DNA of 64,000 nt. It comes from Polycladidibacter hongkongensis (GTDB lineage Bacteria; Pseudomonadota; Alphaproteobacteria; Rhizobiales; Stappiaceae). Below are positions 9,024 through 17,500 of this stretch, in pieces (the stretch's first letter is position 1; every line of letters starts with the position of its first letter). Where the stretch lies: the NCBI RefSeq assembly GCF_001561995.1, contig NZ_LLWC01000036.1, positions 248,001 to 312,000 of the forward strand. Reading direction: 5' to 3'. A model generated the notes under the pieces. It had not been told where the DNA came from and did no database searches. It saw only the letters and a list, made by a program, of their open reading frames with translations. A program made the translations under genes and the position numbers.

Positions 9024-9677
9024 TCAGCCGGAAGAAAGCGTATCAGAGGTTTGTACTCCACTTAGCCGATTCTGTGGCGGAACTTTGGCCAGAGGCGCAT
9101 GTTCTCCAGCTATTTTTGCCAGAAGCACATGATCTTGCCATTTGCCATCTATGTAGAGATAGTTGCGGGCGTAACCCTCTTCTTCAAAGCCAAGTTTGCG
9201 CAGCAAGGCAAGGGACACGGTGTTGGTGGGAATACAACTGGCCTCGACCCTGTTCATTCCCAGCTCATCAAAGGCGTAATCGAGTACCAACGGCACCGCA
9301 CGCTTCATATACCCTTTGCCAGCATAAGGCGCGCCCATCCAGTATCCCATAGAGGCCATTTGCGCGGCACCGCGACGAATGTTCGACAGATTCACGCCGC
9401 CGACAAGCTGACTGTTGCGGCTATCGAAAAGGAAGAAGGGCCGCGACACCCCCAATCGGATCTCGCTGGCGTGCTTGGCCAAGCGCCGCTTGAAGCCCCT
9501 GCGGGTCACATCATCATGTGGCCAAGGCGGCTCCCAGCGCTGCAGAAAATCGCGGCTTTGCTCTCGCAGTTCCAGCCACTGCGCCATATCCCGCGCATCA
9601 GGCGCACGCATATGGATGCCTTCTGCTTCCAGAACCAAGCGAGGAGATGTTGAAGCTGATAGTCCAAACAATGCCAT
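9024..9677 (-). CDS. GNAT N-acetyltransferase, RimJ/RimL type
   Basis: A 217-aa acetyltransferase. After a leading segment (SPRLVLEAEGIHMRAPDARDM) come the GNAT core features: LVGGVNLSNIRRG, then the acetyl-CoA loop YWMGAPYAGKGYMKRAV (Q/RxxGxG/A-like), and CIPTNTVSLALLRKLGFEEEGYARNYL, the typical RimJ C-terminal motif. It probably acetylates a protein N-terminus, often a ribosomal protein, but the target cannot be told from sequence. The start at MALFGLSAS is chosen because GGGAGGGAAGAG precedes it. It lies downstream of the M16 peptidase gene on the same strand. The C-terminal 30 residues are low-similarity tail. Confidence 0.88.
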   Translation of the reverse strand: MALFGLSASTSPRLVLEAEGIHMRAPDARDMAQWLELREQSRDFLQRWEPPWPHDDVTRRGFKRRLAKHASEIRLGVSRPFFLFDSRNSQLVGGVNLSNIRRGAAQMASMGYWMGAPYAGKGYMKRAVPLVLDYAFDELGMNRVEASCIPTNTVSLALLRKLGFEEEGYARNYLYIDGKWQDHVLLAKIAGEHAPLAKVPPQNRLSGVQTSDTLSSG

Positions 9678-9761
9678 CTCTTCCCTCCCTTGCGTTTGGC
9701 GCAAAACTTAATAAACGGCGATGAAGCGGCACAATCGCGCCGCTTAACCGGCCATCGCTTA

Positions 9762-11063
9762 CTATGCGTCGGTTGTTGGTCTGGATGCAACGCCGCTAAT
9801 CCGCGCCTGTAGCTTTTCTTGAATATCCTTGATATCCATCATAGCCGATCTTGGCCCAACACGAACCAGAGTAGGAGCGCTGCCGGTGAACAGCTTGGTG
9901 GCTGTGCGGCGAATGTCCTCAAGGGTGACTTTCTCCAGCTTCTCGATCAGCTCATCCACGGGGACAATGCGATTATAGATCATCATCTGCCGGGCAATCT
10001 GGCCTGCACGAGCGGCCGGACTTTCCAAGGCAATCATTAAGCTGGCCTTGGTTTGCGCCTTGGCGCGCGCCAATTCCTCTGGACGCAAGGTATCGATGGT
10101 GCTGTTAAGCTCGTCGACTATTACTGGAAGGAGCTGCTCAGTATCATCCGGCCCCGTTGCCGCATGAACAGCGAATAAGCCCCCCTCCAAAAAGGCCCAG
10201 TGGAATGCATAGACCGAGTAACAAAGACCACGCTTTTCGCGTACTTCCTGAAACAGGCGCGAGGACATGCCGCCACCGAGGATAGAAGCAAGCAACTGGG
10301 CGGGGTAGTAGTCGTCGTCGTGATAGGAAAGCCCCTCAAAGCCGAGGATGAGCTGCACCTCCTGCAAGTCGCGTTCAACCTGCGCATAGCCGCCTTTGTA
10401 GACAACCGCATCAGCCGTGCACGCGCTGCCTTGCGGCAGGGAGGTGAACGCCTCCTGCGCCAATTTACACAGGGCCTGATGATCAACAGCACCTGCAGCG
10501 GCAAGTACCATATTGCCCGGTGAGTAGCGGCGGGCCATAAAATCGCGAATGGTTTGCGGCGTAAAGCTGTTAACTGTTTCAGGTGTACCGAGAATTGGGC
10601 GTCCCAAGGCTTGATCCGGCCACGCGGTGGCCAAGAGCAGATCAAAAGCCTGATCTTCCGGCGAATCTGTCGCCGCGCCGATTTCCTGCAGGATGACGTG
10701 TTTTTCACGTTCCAGTTCTGCTTCATCAAAGAGCGAGTTTTGCAAAATATCGGCAAGGATATCGAGACCAAGCGGCACATCCTCAGCAAGTACGCGCACG
10801 TAGTAATTGGTGTGCTCCACACTGGTGGAGGCATTCATCTCGCCGCCAACAGCCTCGATTTCCTCGGCAATTTGCAGGGCATTGCGGGATGTCGTGCCTT
10901 TAAACGCCATATGTTCAAAGAGGTGCGTCAGGCCGTTTTCTGCCGCACTTTCCAAACGTGAGCCAGCATTCACCCACACGCCGAGCGCTGAGGTCTTCAG
11001 GTGCGGCATGTGATCGGTTACGACGGTCAGGCCGCAAGGCAATGTGGTTTGTTTGGCTGTCAT
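9762..11063 (-). CDS. M16 zinc peptidase, processing-peptidase type
   Basis: A 433-aa member of the M16B family related to the beta subunit of mitochondrial processing peptidase. The inverted zinc motif HLFEH is at residues 47-51 in GLTHLFEHMAFKGT, and the distal Glu lies in the ELEREKHVILQEI segment. The C-terminal domain has LGGGMSSRLFQEVREKRGLCYSV, which carries the Arg/Tyr substrate residues. No signal peptide is seen, so it is probably cytoplasmic. It begins one base after the thrC stop codon; thrC-M16 adjacency is conserved in Rhizobiales. The start MTAKQTTLPCGL is supported by this junction; the frame extends upstream inside thrC. Confidence 0.93.
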   Translation of the reverse strand: MTAKQTTLPCGLTVVTDHMPHLKTSALGVWVNAGSRLESAAENGLTHLFEHMAFKGTTSRNALQIAEEIEAVGGEMNASTSVEHTNYYVRVLAEDVPLGLDILADILQNSLFDEAELEREKHVILQEIGAATDSPEDQAFDLLLATAWPDQALGRPILGTPETVNSFTPQTIRDFMARRYSPGNMVLAAAGAVDHQALCKLAQEAFTSLPQGSACTADAVVYKGGYAQVERDLQEVQLILGFEGLSYHDDDYYPAQLLASILGGGMSSRLFQEVREKRGLCYSVYAFHWAFLEGGLFAVHAATGPDDTEQLLPVIVDELNSTIDTLRPEELARAKAQTKASLMIALESPAARAGQIARQMMIYNRIVPVDELIEKLEKVTLEDIRRTATKLFTGSAPTLVRVGPRSAMMDIKDIQEKLQARISGVASRPTTDA

Positions 11064-11064
11064 G

Positions 11065-12468
11065 TTAGGCAAGCACCACTGCACGGGCTTTGCTTGCCAC
11101 ATGCTCTTCTACGGCCTTTACATCTGCTGGCAGGACATCAAACTTTTCTTCGCGCTGCATAAGATCGGACAGATGCTCGGGCAGCTGTGGCACGACACCG
11201 CTTGCCGCCTCGACAGCCGCCGGGAATTTGGCCGGATGTGCCGTGGAGAGCACAACCATTGGCACTTTACGCTTGGCATGTTTGCGCGCCACGGCAGCGG
11301 CGATAGCGGTATGGGGGTCCATCAGGTAGCCGGTTTCTTTCAAGGTGCTGGCGATGGTGGCAGCGGTTTCCGCCTCATCCGCACGGCCGGCGGCAAACTG
11401 TGATTTGATGGTGCGCAGGGTATTCTCTTCCAGTGTGAAGGCCCCTGATTGCTTCAGACTCTGCATTTGCCGCGAAACGGCAGCGCCATCGCGGCCATTG
11501 GCCTCAAACAGCAGACGTTCAAAGTTTGAGGAAACCTGAATATCCATGGAGGGCGACGTAGTCGGAACTACGCCTGAGGTTTGGTAGACGCCGCTTTCCA
11601 GCGTGCGAGCAAGAATATCGTTGGTGTTGGTGGCAATGACCAGCTCATCTACGGGCAAGCCCATCTGAACGGCGACGTAACCGGCAAAGATATCGCCAAA
11701 ATTGCCGGTAGGCACTGTATAGGACACCTTGCGATGCGGCGCCCCCAGTGCTGCGGCGGAAACGAAGTAGTACACTACTTGTGCAACGATGCGAGCCCAG
11801 TTGATGGAGTTAACACCTGACAAGCACACTTTATCGCGGAAGGCGAAATTGTTGAACATGTCTTTGACGATGCTCTGGCAATCATCGAAGTTACCTTTGA
11901 TCGCTAAAGCATGAATATTCTGCTCTTTGGCAGTGGTCATCTGGCGCTGCTGTACCGGAGATACACGACCCTCCGGGAAGAGAATAAACACATCAGTACG
12001 TTCACGCCCTTTGAATGCGTCAATCGCAGCACCGCCCGTATCGCCTGAAGTGGCGCCGACGATGGTGGCGCGCTCGCCGTTTTTCTCCAGCACGTAGTCC
12101 ATAAGGCGACCAAGCAACTGCATCGCCACATCCTTAAAGGCTAGCGTTGGGCCATGGAACAGCTCCAGCACGAATGTGTTGTCGTCTGTTTGCACAAGCG
12201 GGGTTACGGCTTTGTGGGCAAAGGTGGCATAGGCGGCTTCGATCATTGCACGCAGATCTTTCTGCGGGATGCAGTCCCCGACGTATGGGGAGATGACTTC
12301 ATAGGCTACTTGCGCGTAGGATTTGCCAGCGAAACCGGCGATCTGCTCTTTTGAAAGCTGCGGCCACGTCTTTGGAAGGTAAAGGCCGCCATCACGGGCC
12401 AGACCAGTTAGCAACACCTGCGAGAAATCGAGTTCTGGTGCTTCGGCGCGCGTGCTAATGTATTTCAC
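11065..12468 (-). CDS. thrC: Threonine synthase
   Basis: A 467-aa PLP enzyme converting O-phosphohomoserine to threonine. The N-terminus KYISTRAEAPELDFSQVLLTGLARDGGLYLP is characteristic of the bacterial/fungal-type synthase. The PLP lysine is in HGPTLAFKDVAMQL near residue 111, and the phosphate-binding regions GATSGDTGGAAI and PTGNFGDIFAGY are present. A GTG start is chosen: AAGGAAGG lies 6 nt upstream and the product then matches the family N-terminus; the frame remains open further upstream without support. It leads the minus-strand unit thrC-M16-GNAT-EAL. Confidence 0.95.
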   Translation of the reverse strand: MKYISTRAEAPELDFSQVLLTGLARDGGLYLPKTWPQLSKEQIAGFAGKSYAQVAYEVISPYVGDCIPQKDLRAMIEAAYATFAHKAVTPLVQTDDNTFVLELFHGPTLAFKDVAMQLLGRLMDYVLEKNGERATIVGATSGDTGGAAIDAFKGRERTDVFILFPEGRVSPVQQRQMTTAKEQNIHALAIKGNFDDCQSIVKDMFNNFAFRDKVCLSGVNSINWARIVAQVVYYFVSAAALGAPHRKVSYTVPTGNFGDIFAGYVAVQMGLPVDELVIATNTNDILARTLESGVYQTSGVVPTTSPSMDIQVSSNFERLLFEANGRDGAAVSRQMQSLKQSGAFTLEENTLRTIKSQFAAGRADEAETAATIASTLKETGYLMDPHTAIAAAVARKHAKRKVPMVVLSTAHPAKFPAAVEAASGVVPQLPEHLSDLMQREEKFDVLPADVKAVEEHVASKARAVVLA

Positions 12469-12634
12469 GGTGTAACCTTCCTTAAAGATCCCCAAAATGC
12501 CTGCGATATTAGGCGAAAAGTGGCAGCACAATACTTGGGTTGAGCAGGCGTTGCAAGCACTGCCCCATGAGGATTATTGAGGTTTCACCGGTGTTTCAGT
12601 GGCTTTTTATAAACTACGTGGAGAAGGTTTCGCC

Positions 12635-13231
12635 TTACGCATGGCCCGCTTGCGAGGAGAGCATACCCGGATCAATACCCAGGATCTGCAATGCGCGCTG
12701 CCATTTGTCGTGATCTTGCACCTCGAAGACCAAAGAAGGGTCGCCTTTGCAGGTGAGCCAGCCATTAGCTTGTATCTCGCTTTCCAGCTGACCGGGGGCC
12801 CAACCAGCATAACCCAGCGCGAGTAACGCGCGGCTGGGACCGCGCCCTTCCGCCAGAGCACGGAGAATTTCAAGTGTGGCTGTGAGGCAAATACCGTCTT
12901 CAATTCGCAGGCTGGATCCCTTGATAAAAAAATCGTCGGAATGCAGGACGAAGCCACGGCCGGTATCTACCGGACCACCTTGATAAACTTTCATATTGCG
13001 CAAAGCATGGGGCAACTCGAACTCGTCCCCCTGCGGCAGAATATTGAGCTGTGAGAGCAGCTGAGAGAAATTGATATTCTCGGCCGGGTCATTAAGAATG
13101 ATCCCCATGGCACCTTCCTCGGAATGCGCGCATAGGTAGATCACCGAGTGTGCAAACCTGCCGTCTTCCATGGTGGGCATGGCTATCAGGTATTGGCCTT
13201 CCATAGATTGGTTCTGGTCGATATCCGACAT
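12635..13231 (-). CDS. UPF0301 (YqgE/AlgH) family protein
   Basis: A 198-aa protein of the YqgE/AlgH family. Recognisable segments are [50 protein letters not shown] and [17 protein letters not shown]. The biochemical role of the family is not settled; structures show a compact alpha/beta fold. The start is placed at MSDIDQNQ, which fits the family N-terminus; the frame extends 44 codons upstream with no family resemblance. It is divergent from the ScsB-like gene, an arrangement common in Rhizobiales. Confidence 0.92.
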   Translation of the reverse strand: MSDIDQNQSMEGQYLIAMPTMEDGRFAHSVIYLCAHSEEGAMGIILNDPAENINFSQLLSQLNILPQGDEFELPHALRNMKVYQGGPVDTGRGFVLHSDDFFIKGSSLRIEDGICLTATLEILRALAEGRGPSRALLALGYAGWAPGQLESEIQANGWLTCKGDPSLVFEVQDHDKWQRALQILGIDPGMLSSQAGHA

Positions 13232-13634
13232 AGATGCTTGCTCGCTCCTCGTGTGACGCCAAAGGCTTGTTGTTCTCTTTGCTGCCGTCCTGTCTTTTAA
13301 GTATAGACTTTGAATCTTTAACAGATTTTCACGCTCTTCCGCCATACACAAACGATGCGTCACCGGTGACTTTGGTTTTTTACTGCAGTGTGCAACTTGA
13401 AAAACTCAGAGAATCTAACGTTTTTGCGGATGTCATTTTGTTTTGATGAGGCATAAATCCAAGGTGAATGCATACACCGCTCGCGTGATTGTGAGTTTTC
13501 TGGGCGGAATAAACATCGACCAGCCACTGCAAGTCTGGCAGAAAAGCAGCATGATGACTTCACTTAAATTTACAGGTCAAGCAGCACTTTTAATAGATCA
13601 TCGCTTAATGGCGTGGTCACAATCGAGACGAGTG
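13232..13634. other. Divergent intergenic region between yqgE and the ScsB-like gene
   Basis: About 400 bp with no convincing gene. A frame open from 13443 leads into the ScsB-like gene but shows no family similarity before the signal peptide. The stretch is AT-richer than the flanking genes and should hold both promoters. I could not assign boxes with confidence. Confidence 0.5.
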
Positions 13635-14507
13635 ATGATGCGCGCTTTCTCGTTTTGTCTGCTGGTTGTTTGCCCACTTGTTGCCAACGCGGGAAGCTCA
13701 GCTCTTGTCACCAGTGATTGGGAGCAAGTAGAGGGCGGTGCATTGCGGCTTGTTCGTGAGCCTCACGTGCAAGCGAATAATACGCTGCGGCTAGCTATTG
13801 AGTACAAACTGGAGCCCGGCTGGCACATATATTGGCGCGTTCCAGGGGAAACCGGATTGCCAACTTCTGTTTCATTTGCCGGCTCAACCAACCTTGATAG
13901 GGCAGAGGTGTTTTTCCCGGCTCCTGAGCAGTACAACGACGGTTATTCGGTTTCCTATGTGTATCATGACCGGCTGTTGCTCCCAATCCTGGCAAACCTA
14001 AAAGACCCGAGTAAAACCAGTGTGCTTTCTGTGGTCACCGACTTTGGAATATGCAACCAGATTTGCATACCGGAAGCTGCAGCGCTGCAAATGATTGTTC
14101 CCTCCACGCGCGCTGCGGCAAACACCACTAAGCTTGCGCAGGCAAATAGCCTTGATCCCGCGTTTGATGCGCTACCAAAGAAGATTTCGGGCAAAACAAT
14201 GCCTATCGCGACGATTACACCGATTGTGAAAGACGCAAAACGCCTTTTGCAAATTGTTGTCGAGCTGGAAGATGTAGCCGCTTTAAGCCTTGGGGATTCG
14301 CCAAGTTTGTTTATCGAGGGACCGAAAGGTGCTTATGTGAGCGTTCCTGTTCTGCGCGACCAGAGCGCGGGACGCTATACATACGAGGCCGCGCTGGAAG
14401 GGCTTGAAGAGGAAAGTGGCGAGGTCACCTTACGGCTTACGATTGTGGTTGGTCAGGACGCCTTTGAACGGGAAGCTACGCTTGTTCTTCGCCTTGCCCC
14501 CCAGTAG
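13635..14507 (+). CDS. Periplasmic ScsB/DsbD-type N-terminal domain protein
   Basis: A secreted protein of about 290 aa. The signal peptide MMRAFSFCLLVVCPLVANAG precedes a DsbD-alpha-like domain of the ScsB kind. The landmarks are WHIYWRVPGETGLPTSVSF, FFPAPEQYNDGYSVSYVYHDRLLLPI and the redox-type cysteine pair FGICNQICIPEAA (C-x3-C). The usual transmembrane and thioredoxin parts of DsbD/ScsB are absent, and the frame ends normally, so this is a free-standing domain. The ATG at 13635 is chosen because it starts a canonical signal peptide; ATG 13638 is equally possible. A peroxiredoxin gene follows. A thiol-redox or copper-related role in the periplasm is inference. Confidence 0.78.
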   Translation: MMRAFSFCLLVVCPLVANAGSSALVTSDWEQVEGGALRLVREPHVQANNTLRLAIEYKLEPGWHIYWRVPGETGLPTSVSFAGSTNLDRAEVFFPAPEQYNDGYSVSYVYHDRLLLPILANLKDPSKTSVLSVVTDFGICNQICIPEAAALQMIVPSTRAAANTTKLAQANSLDPAFDALPKKISGKTMPIATITPIVKDAKRLLQIVVELEDVAALSLGDSPSLFIEGPKGAYVSVPVLRDQSAGRYTYEAALEGLEEESGEVTLRLTIVVGQDAFEREATLVLRLAPQ

Positions 14508-14614
14508 AGAGGGAACTTACGTGGAAACACGGATCGCGCCTCTTGTATTTATAGACACAAGCAGACAAGCTTCCAGTGATTGCAACTTTTTATGACGTAC
14601 TTATGGAGAGTGAA

Positions 14615-15100
14615 ATGACCCTCAAGGTTGGCGACAAGCTACCAGCTGCAACATTCAAGCGGCTTGGCGAAAATGGTCCAGAGGATGTTTCTGGCGAGAG
14701 CGTCTTTGCAGGCAAGACCGTGGTGCTGTTTGCAGTGCCGGGGGCGTTTACCCCGACTTGCCACCTCAATCACCTGCCCGGCTTTATCAAACATGCGGAA
14801 GATATCAAAGCCAAAGGCGTTGATGAAATTGCAGTGGTTTCGGTCAATGACATGTTTGTGATGGACGCATGGTCGAAGACAAGCGGCGGCAACGAGAAAA
14901 TCACATTCCTTGCCGACGGTCTTGGCGAATTCACTAAGGCAATTGGCATGGAGTTTGACGGCAGTGGCGCCGGTCTTGGTCTGCGTTCCAAGCGTTATGC
15001 ACTAGTTGCAAAGGATGGCGTTGTCAGCGCTTTTAATGTTGAAGACGCACCAGGAAGCGCCGACGTTTCAACCGCAGAAGCAATTCTAGAACTGCTCTAG
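14615..15100 (+). CDS. Peroxiredoxin, Prx5/hybrid type
   Basis: A 161-aa thiol peroxidase. The peroxidatic cysteine is Cys49 in VPGAFTPTCH, the signature of the Prx5 group. The product begins MTLKVGDKLPAATF and ends with SAEAILELL-like helices typical of the family; no glutaredoxin domain is fused. The start ATG is preceded by GGAGAGTGAA; the frame is open upstream but lacks a better site. It has no signal peptide, so it acts in the cytoplasm, unlike its secreted neighbour upstream. In many Rhizobiales this gene follows rnhA; here it sits beside SURF1 in convergent orientation. Confidence 0.93.
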   Translation: MTLKVGDKLPAATFKRLGENGPEDVSGESVFAGKTVVLFAVPGAFTPTCHLNHLPGFIKHAEDIKAKGVDEIAVVSVNDMFVMDAWSKTSGGNEKITFLADGLGEFTKAIGMEFDGSGAGLGLRSKRYALVAKDGVVSAFNVEDAPGSADVSTAEAILELL

Positions 15101-15107
15101 GAAATCT

Positions 15108-15144
15108 GCATGCTCCCGCGTATTCTCGTAGGGCGGGAGCATGC
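15108..15144. terminator. Strong hairpin between convergent peroxiredoxin and SURF1 genes
   Basis: A perfect 12-bp stem, GCATGCTCCCGC with GCGGGAGCATGC, and a 13-nt loop lies 7 nt past the peroxiredoxin stop and 5 nt from the SURF1 stop. No long T-run follows on either strand, so termination efficiency is uncertain; it may protect both 3' ends. Confidence 0.65.
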
Positions 15145-15148
15145 TCTG

Positions 15149-16162
15149 TTATCGACGAGCTCGCGCTCCGCGGCGCGTTTTTGCATCCTCTAGAGCCTTT
15201 TTGCGCAGGCGCTCTTCTGCCTCTTCTTTTTCCCGCTGTGCTTCTTCTTGTTTAAGTGCTGCATTTTTATCTGCTCTTTCCTTTCCAAGGATCCGCAGAA
15301 AGAAAGCGATATAAACACCAACAAGCGTGAGAGCTAGGCCAAACCATGTCATAGCATAGGACAAATGGTTGTTTGAGAAGGTCATCCGGGTTTCACCGGC
15401 TTGTGGCAGGCCGCCCGCCTGCGAGAAGTTCTCGTAGGCATCAATTGTAAACGGGGCTGTGATATTAGCATCAAGACCTAGCGCAGCTGCCATCTTATCC
15501 GGCTCGCGAACATACCATTCCCCGGTTTGGGTGTTGCCTTCAGGGCTGTAAAACGTTTGGCTTTCCGGACGACGAATTAACCCGGCAAGCAGCACCTCTC
15601 CCCGTTCAGGAAGAGAAGACATTCGGCTCGACAGCTCACGTTTGCTTGCGGGAACAAACCCACGGTTTACCAATATGATATTGCCATACTGCGTTACAAA
15701 CGGCGCATAAACAAAGTAACCTTGGCCGCCAAAGGAGCCTTTGGGCTTTTGCAGTGTATCGAAATAGTAAAGCTCTCCCATCAGAAATTGCCCCCGAATT
15801 GACACGGGGAGGTAATCTACTTCATCCATGTCAAGCGTGGCCCACATCTCTGGACCAGGGACGGATTGCGGGGCCGCTTTTGCTCGAATTTCAGCACGTT
15901 CAATCAGGCTGTTTTTCCATTCCAGCCTCTGCATCTGCCAAAATCCCAGCGAAAGAAGAATACAAAAAGCGATTGCAGTACAAATGTGCAGCCATAGATA
16001 GCGCTGCCACAGAGGCTTTTGTGCTGGCGTTTCGCTTGTCGGCTCGGCTTCAACTTCCATCAAGGCGTAGTCGTCCTCTTTTTGGTTCTGCTGCGGCACA
16101 TCGGCTGTGCGGTCCTTTTCGGACCATTGCATATCCCCGGTCATATGAGATTCGATTATCAC
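15149..16162 (-). CDS. SURF1-family cytochrome oxidase assembly protein
   Basis: An inner-membrane assembly factor for the aa3 oxidase, thought to help heme a insertion. Two membrane segments flank a periplasmic domain: one near LHICTAIAFCILLSLGFWQ and one near AMTWFGLALTLVGVYIAFF. Family motifs LGFWQMQRLEWK, ILVNRGFVP and NNHLSYAMTWFGLAL are present. The protein is long (about 337 aa) because of a 55-residue acidic N-terminal extension and a charged Lys/Glu/Arg-rich C-terminal tail. The GTG at 16162 is chosen since AAGGGAG lies just upstream; ATG at 16144 or 16132 are alternatives. It is the last oxidase-related gene but is separated from coxC by a terminator and 400 bp. Confidence 0.88.
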   Translation of the reverse strand: MIIESHMTGDMQWSEKDRTADVPQQNQKEDDYALMEVEAEPTSETPAQKPLWQRYLWLHICTAIAFCILLSLGFWQMQRLEWKNSLIERAEIRAKAAPQSVPGPEMWATLDMDEVDYLPVSIRGQFLMGELYYFDTLQKPKGSFGGQGYFVYAPFVTQYGNIILVNRGFVPASKRELSSRMSSLPERGEVLLAGLIRRPESQTFYSPEGNTQTGEWYVREPDKMAAALGLDANITAPFTIDAYENFSQAGGLPQAGETRMTFSNNHLSYAMTWFGLALTLVGVYIAFFLRILGKERADKNAALKQEEAQREKEEAEERLRKKALEDAKTRRGARARR

Positions 16163-16494
16163 CCAATCTCCCTTCAACGCACGTCTTTGCAGACTTTCAG
16201 TTCACGGCTCATCTCCGACGGATGGGTTAGCAACCTTAGACATGGGTGACAAGTGAAAGCCAGCCAAAAACCCAAACCTGGACCATATTTGAAGGATTGT
16301 GTGATAATACCTAGCAACTTCCGCAAGGACACCCTCCTTCCAACCTCTATAAATGGAGTAACTTGCACGGAGCTGCAAGAGAATCGAAACTTTGTCCTAT
16401 TGGCAGCGACGCGTATCCTCACCCCTTCGGCAATACTTGTTTGACAAGAGGTAACTTTCCAAGAAACCGCAAGAAATTGCAATCTAAGATTGCA
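16163..16494. other. Gene-free region between SURF1 and the coxC terminator
   Basis: No credible gene. This is where a DUF983 gene is commonly found in alphaproteobacterial cox clusters; no trace of its CxxC motifs was seen in any frame. The region must contain the separate promoter for SURF1. Confidence 0.55.
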
Positions 16495-16495
16495 A
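16477..16495. repeat. Perfect 8-bp inverted repeat beside the coxC terminator
   Basis: TTGCAATC and GATTGCAA are separated by three bases. It lies just beyond the coxC terminator and about 315 bp upstream of SURF1. It may be an operator or a second, weak terminator stem. Confidence 0.55.
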
Positions 16496-16496
16496 A

Positions 16497-16536
16497 AACA
16501 ACAAAAGGCCTGCGCCACTCATGTGACACAGGCCTC
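16497..16536 (-). terminator. Intrinsic terminator of the aa3 oxidase operon
   Basis: On the minus strand AGGCCTGTG and CGCAGGCCT form a stem over a 12-nt loop and are followed by TTTTGTTGTTTTT. It starts about 30 nt after the coxC stop codon. Confidence 0.85.
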
Positions 16537-16566
16537 GCACTTATTTCAATCGTTCTTTAGGTGTGC

Positions 16567-17454
16567 TTAGCCGCCCCAAACGTAGATTGCGGCAAACAGG
16601 AACAGCCAGACCACATCAACGAAGTGCCAGTACCATGCCGCCGCTTCAAAGCCGAAATGCTTTTTGGCAGTAAAGTGGCCAGCGTTGGCCCGCAACAGGC
16701 AGATAGCTAGGAAGATCGTACCAACGATCACGTGGAAACCGTGGAAGCCGGTGGCCATGTAGAAGGTCGCACCGTAGATATTTTCGGAGAAGCCGAAGGA
16801 GGCGTGCGAGTATTCATAGGCCTGGCAGATGGAGAACAATACGCCGAGCAGCACAGTAACCAGCAGACCTTGTTTCAGGCCCTGACGATCATCGTGCAGC
16901 ATTGCATGGTGGGCCCATGTCACTGCAGTACCAGAAAGCAGAAGGATAAAGGTGTTGAACAGCGGCAAATGCCAAGGATCAAAAGTTTCGATACCTTGTG
17001 GAGGCCAGAAACCACCAGTGGAGGCGACACGGTCAAACTGCTGGACTTCGCCTGCGTAAAGCGAGGCATCAAAGAACGCCCAGAACCACGCCACAAAGAA
17101 CATCACTTCCGATGCAATGAACATGATCATGCCATAGCGCAGGTGCAGCATAACAACCGGTGTGTGATGACCCTCGTGAGATTCACGCACCACATCACGC
17201 CACCAAACAAACATGGTGTAAAGAACAATCGCGAAGCCAAGCGCAAAGAGGCCCCAACCGGTCAGGTCAATGGCGTATTCCAACTGGCCTTCGGAATTGG
17301 TGAAAGGCAAGAAGCCGAGCACATCGCCATTCAGGTCACGCATGTAACCAATTGCGCCGATAGCGAGGATCAATGTGCCAATAGATGCCAGAAACGGCCA
17401 TGGGCTTGGATCGATAATATGGTAATCGTGGTTCTTTTTATGTGCCTCAGCCAT
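16567..17454 (-). CDS. ctaE: Cytochrome c oxidase subunit III
   Basis: A 295-aa seven-helix subunit of the aa3-type oxidase. Characteristic stretches are YHIIDPSPWPFLASIGTL at the N-terminus, FIASEVMFFVAWFWAFF, the conserved AHHAM segment, GFHGFHVIVGT and WYWHFVDVVWLFLF at the C-terminus. Subunit III stabilises the core and its proton uptake. It is the last gene of the minus-strand operon ctaC-ctaD-ctaB-coxF-ctaG-ctaE, 46 bp after ctaG, and ends just before an intrinsic terminator. Confidence 0.97.
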   Translation of the reverse strand: MAEAHKKNHDYHIIDPSPWPFLASIGTLILAIGAIGYMRDLNGDVLGFLPFTNSEGQLEYAIDLTGWGLFALGFAIVLYTMFVWWRDVVRESHEGHHTPVVMLHLRYGMIMFIASEVMFFVAWFWAFFDASLYAGEVQQFDRVASTGGFWPPQGIETFDPWHLPLFNTFILLLSGTAVTWAHHAMLHDDRQGLKQGLLVTVLLGVLFSICQAYEYSHASFGFSENIYGATFYMATGFHGFHVIVGTIFLAICLLRANAGHFTAKKHFGFEAAAWYWHFVDVVWLFLFAAIYVWGG

Positions 17455-17500
17455 AAATACAGCTCCCCAATGGTCAGCGGATGCGCGCGTGCAGCCGCCG

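Noticed and set aside
16174-16518. 114-codon minus-strand open frame in the ctaE-SURF1 gap
   Set aside because: It runs through the coxC terminator, has no ribosome site and no resemblance to DUF983 or any family.
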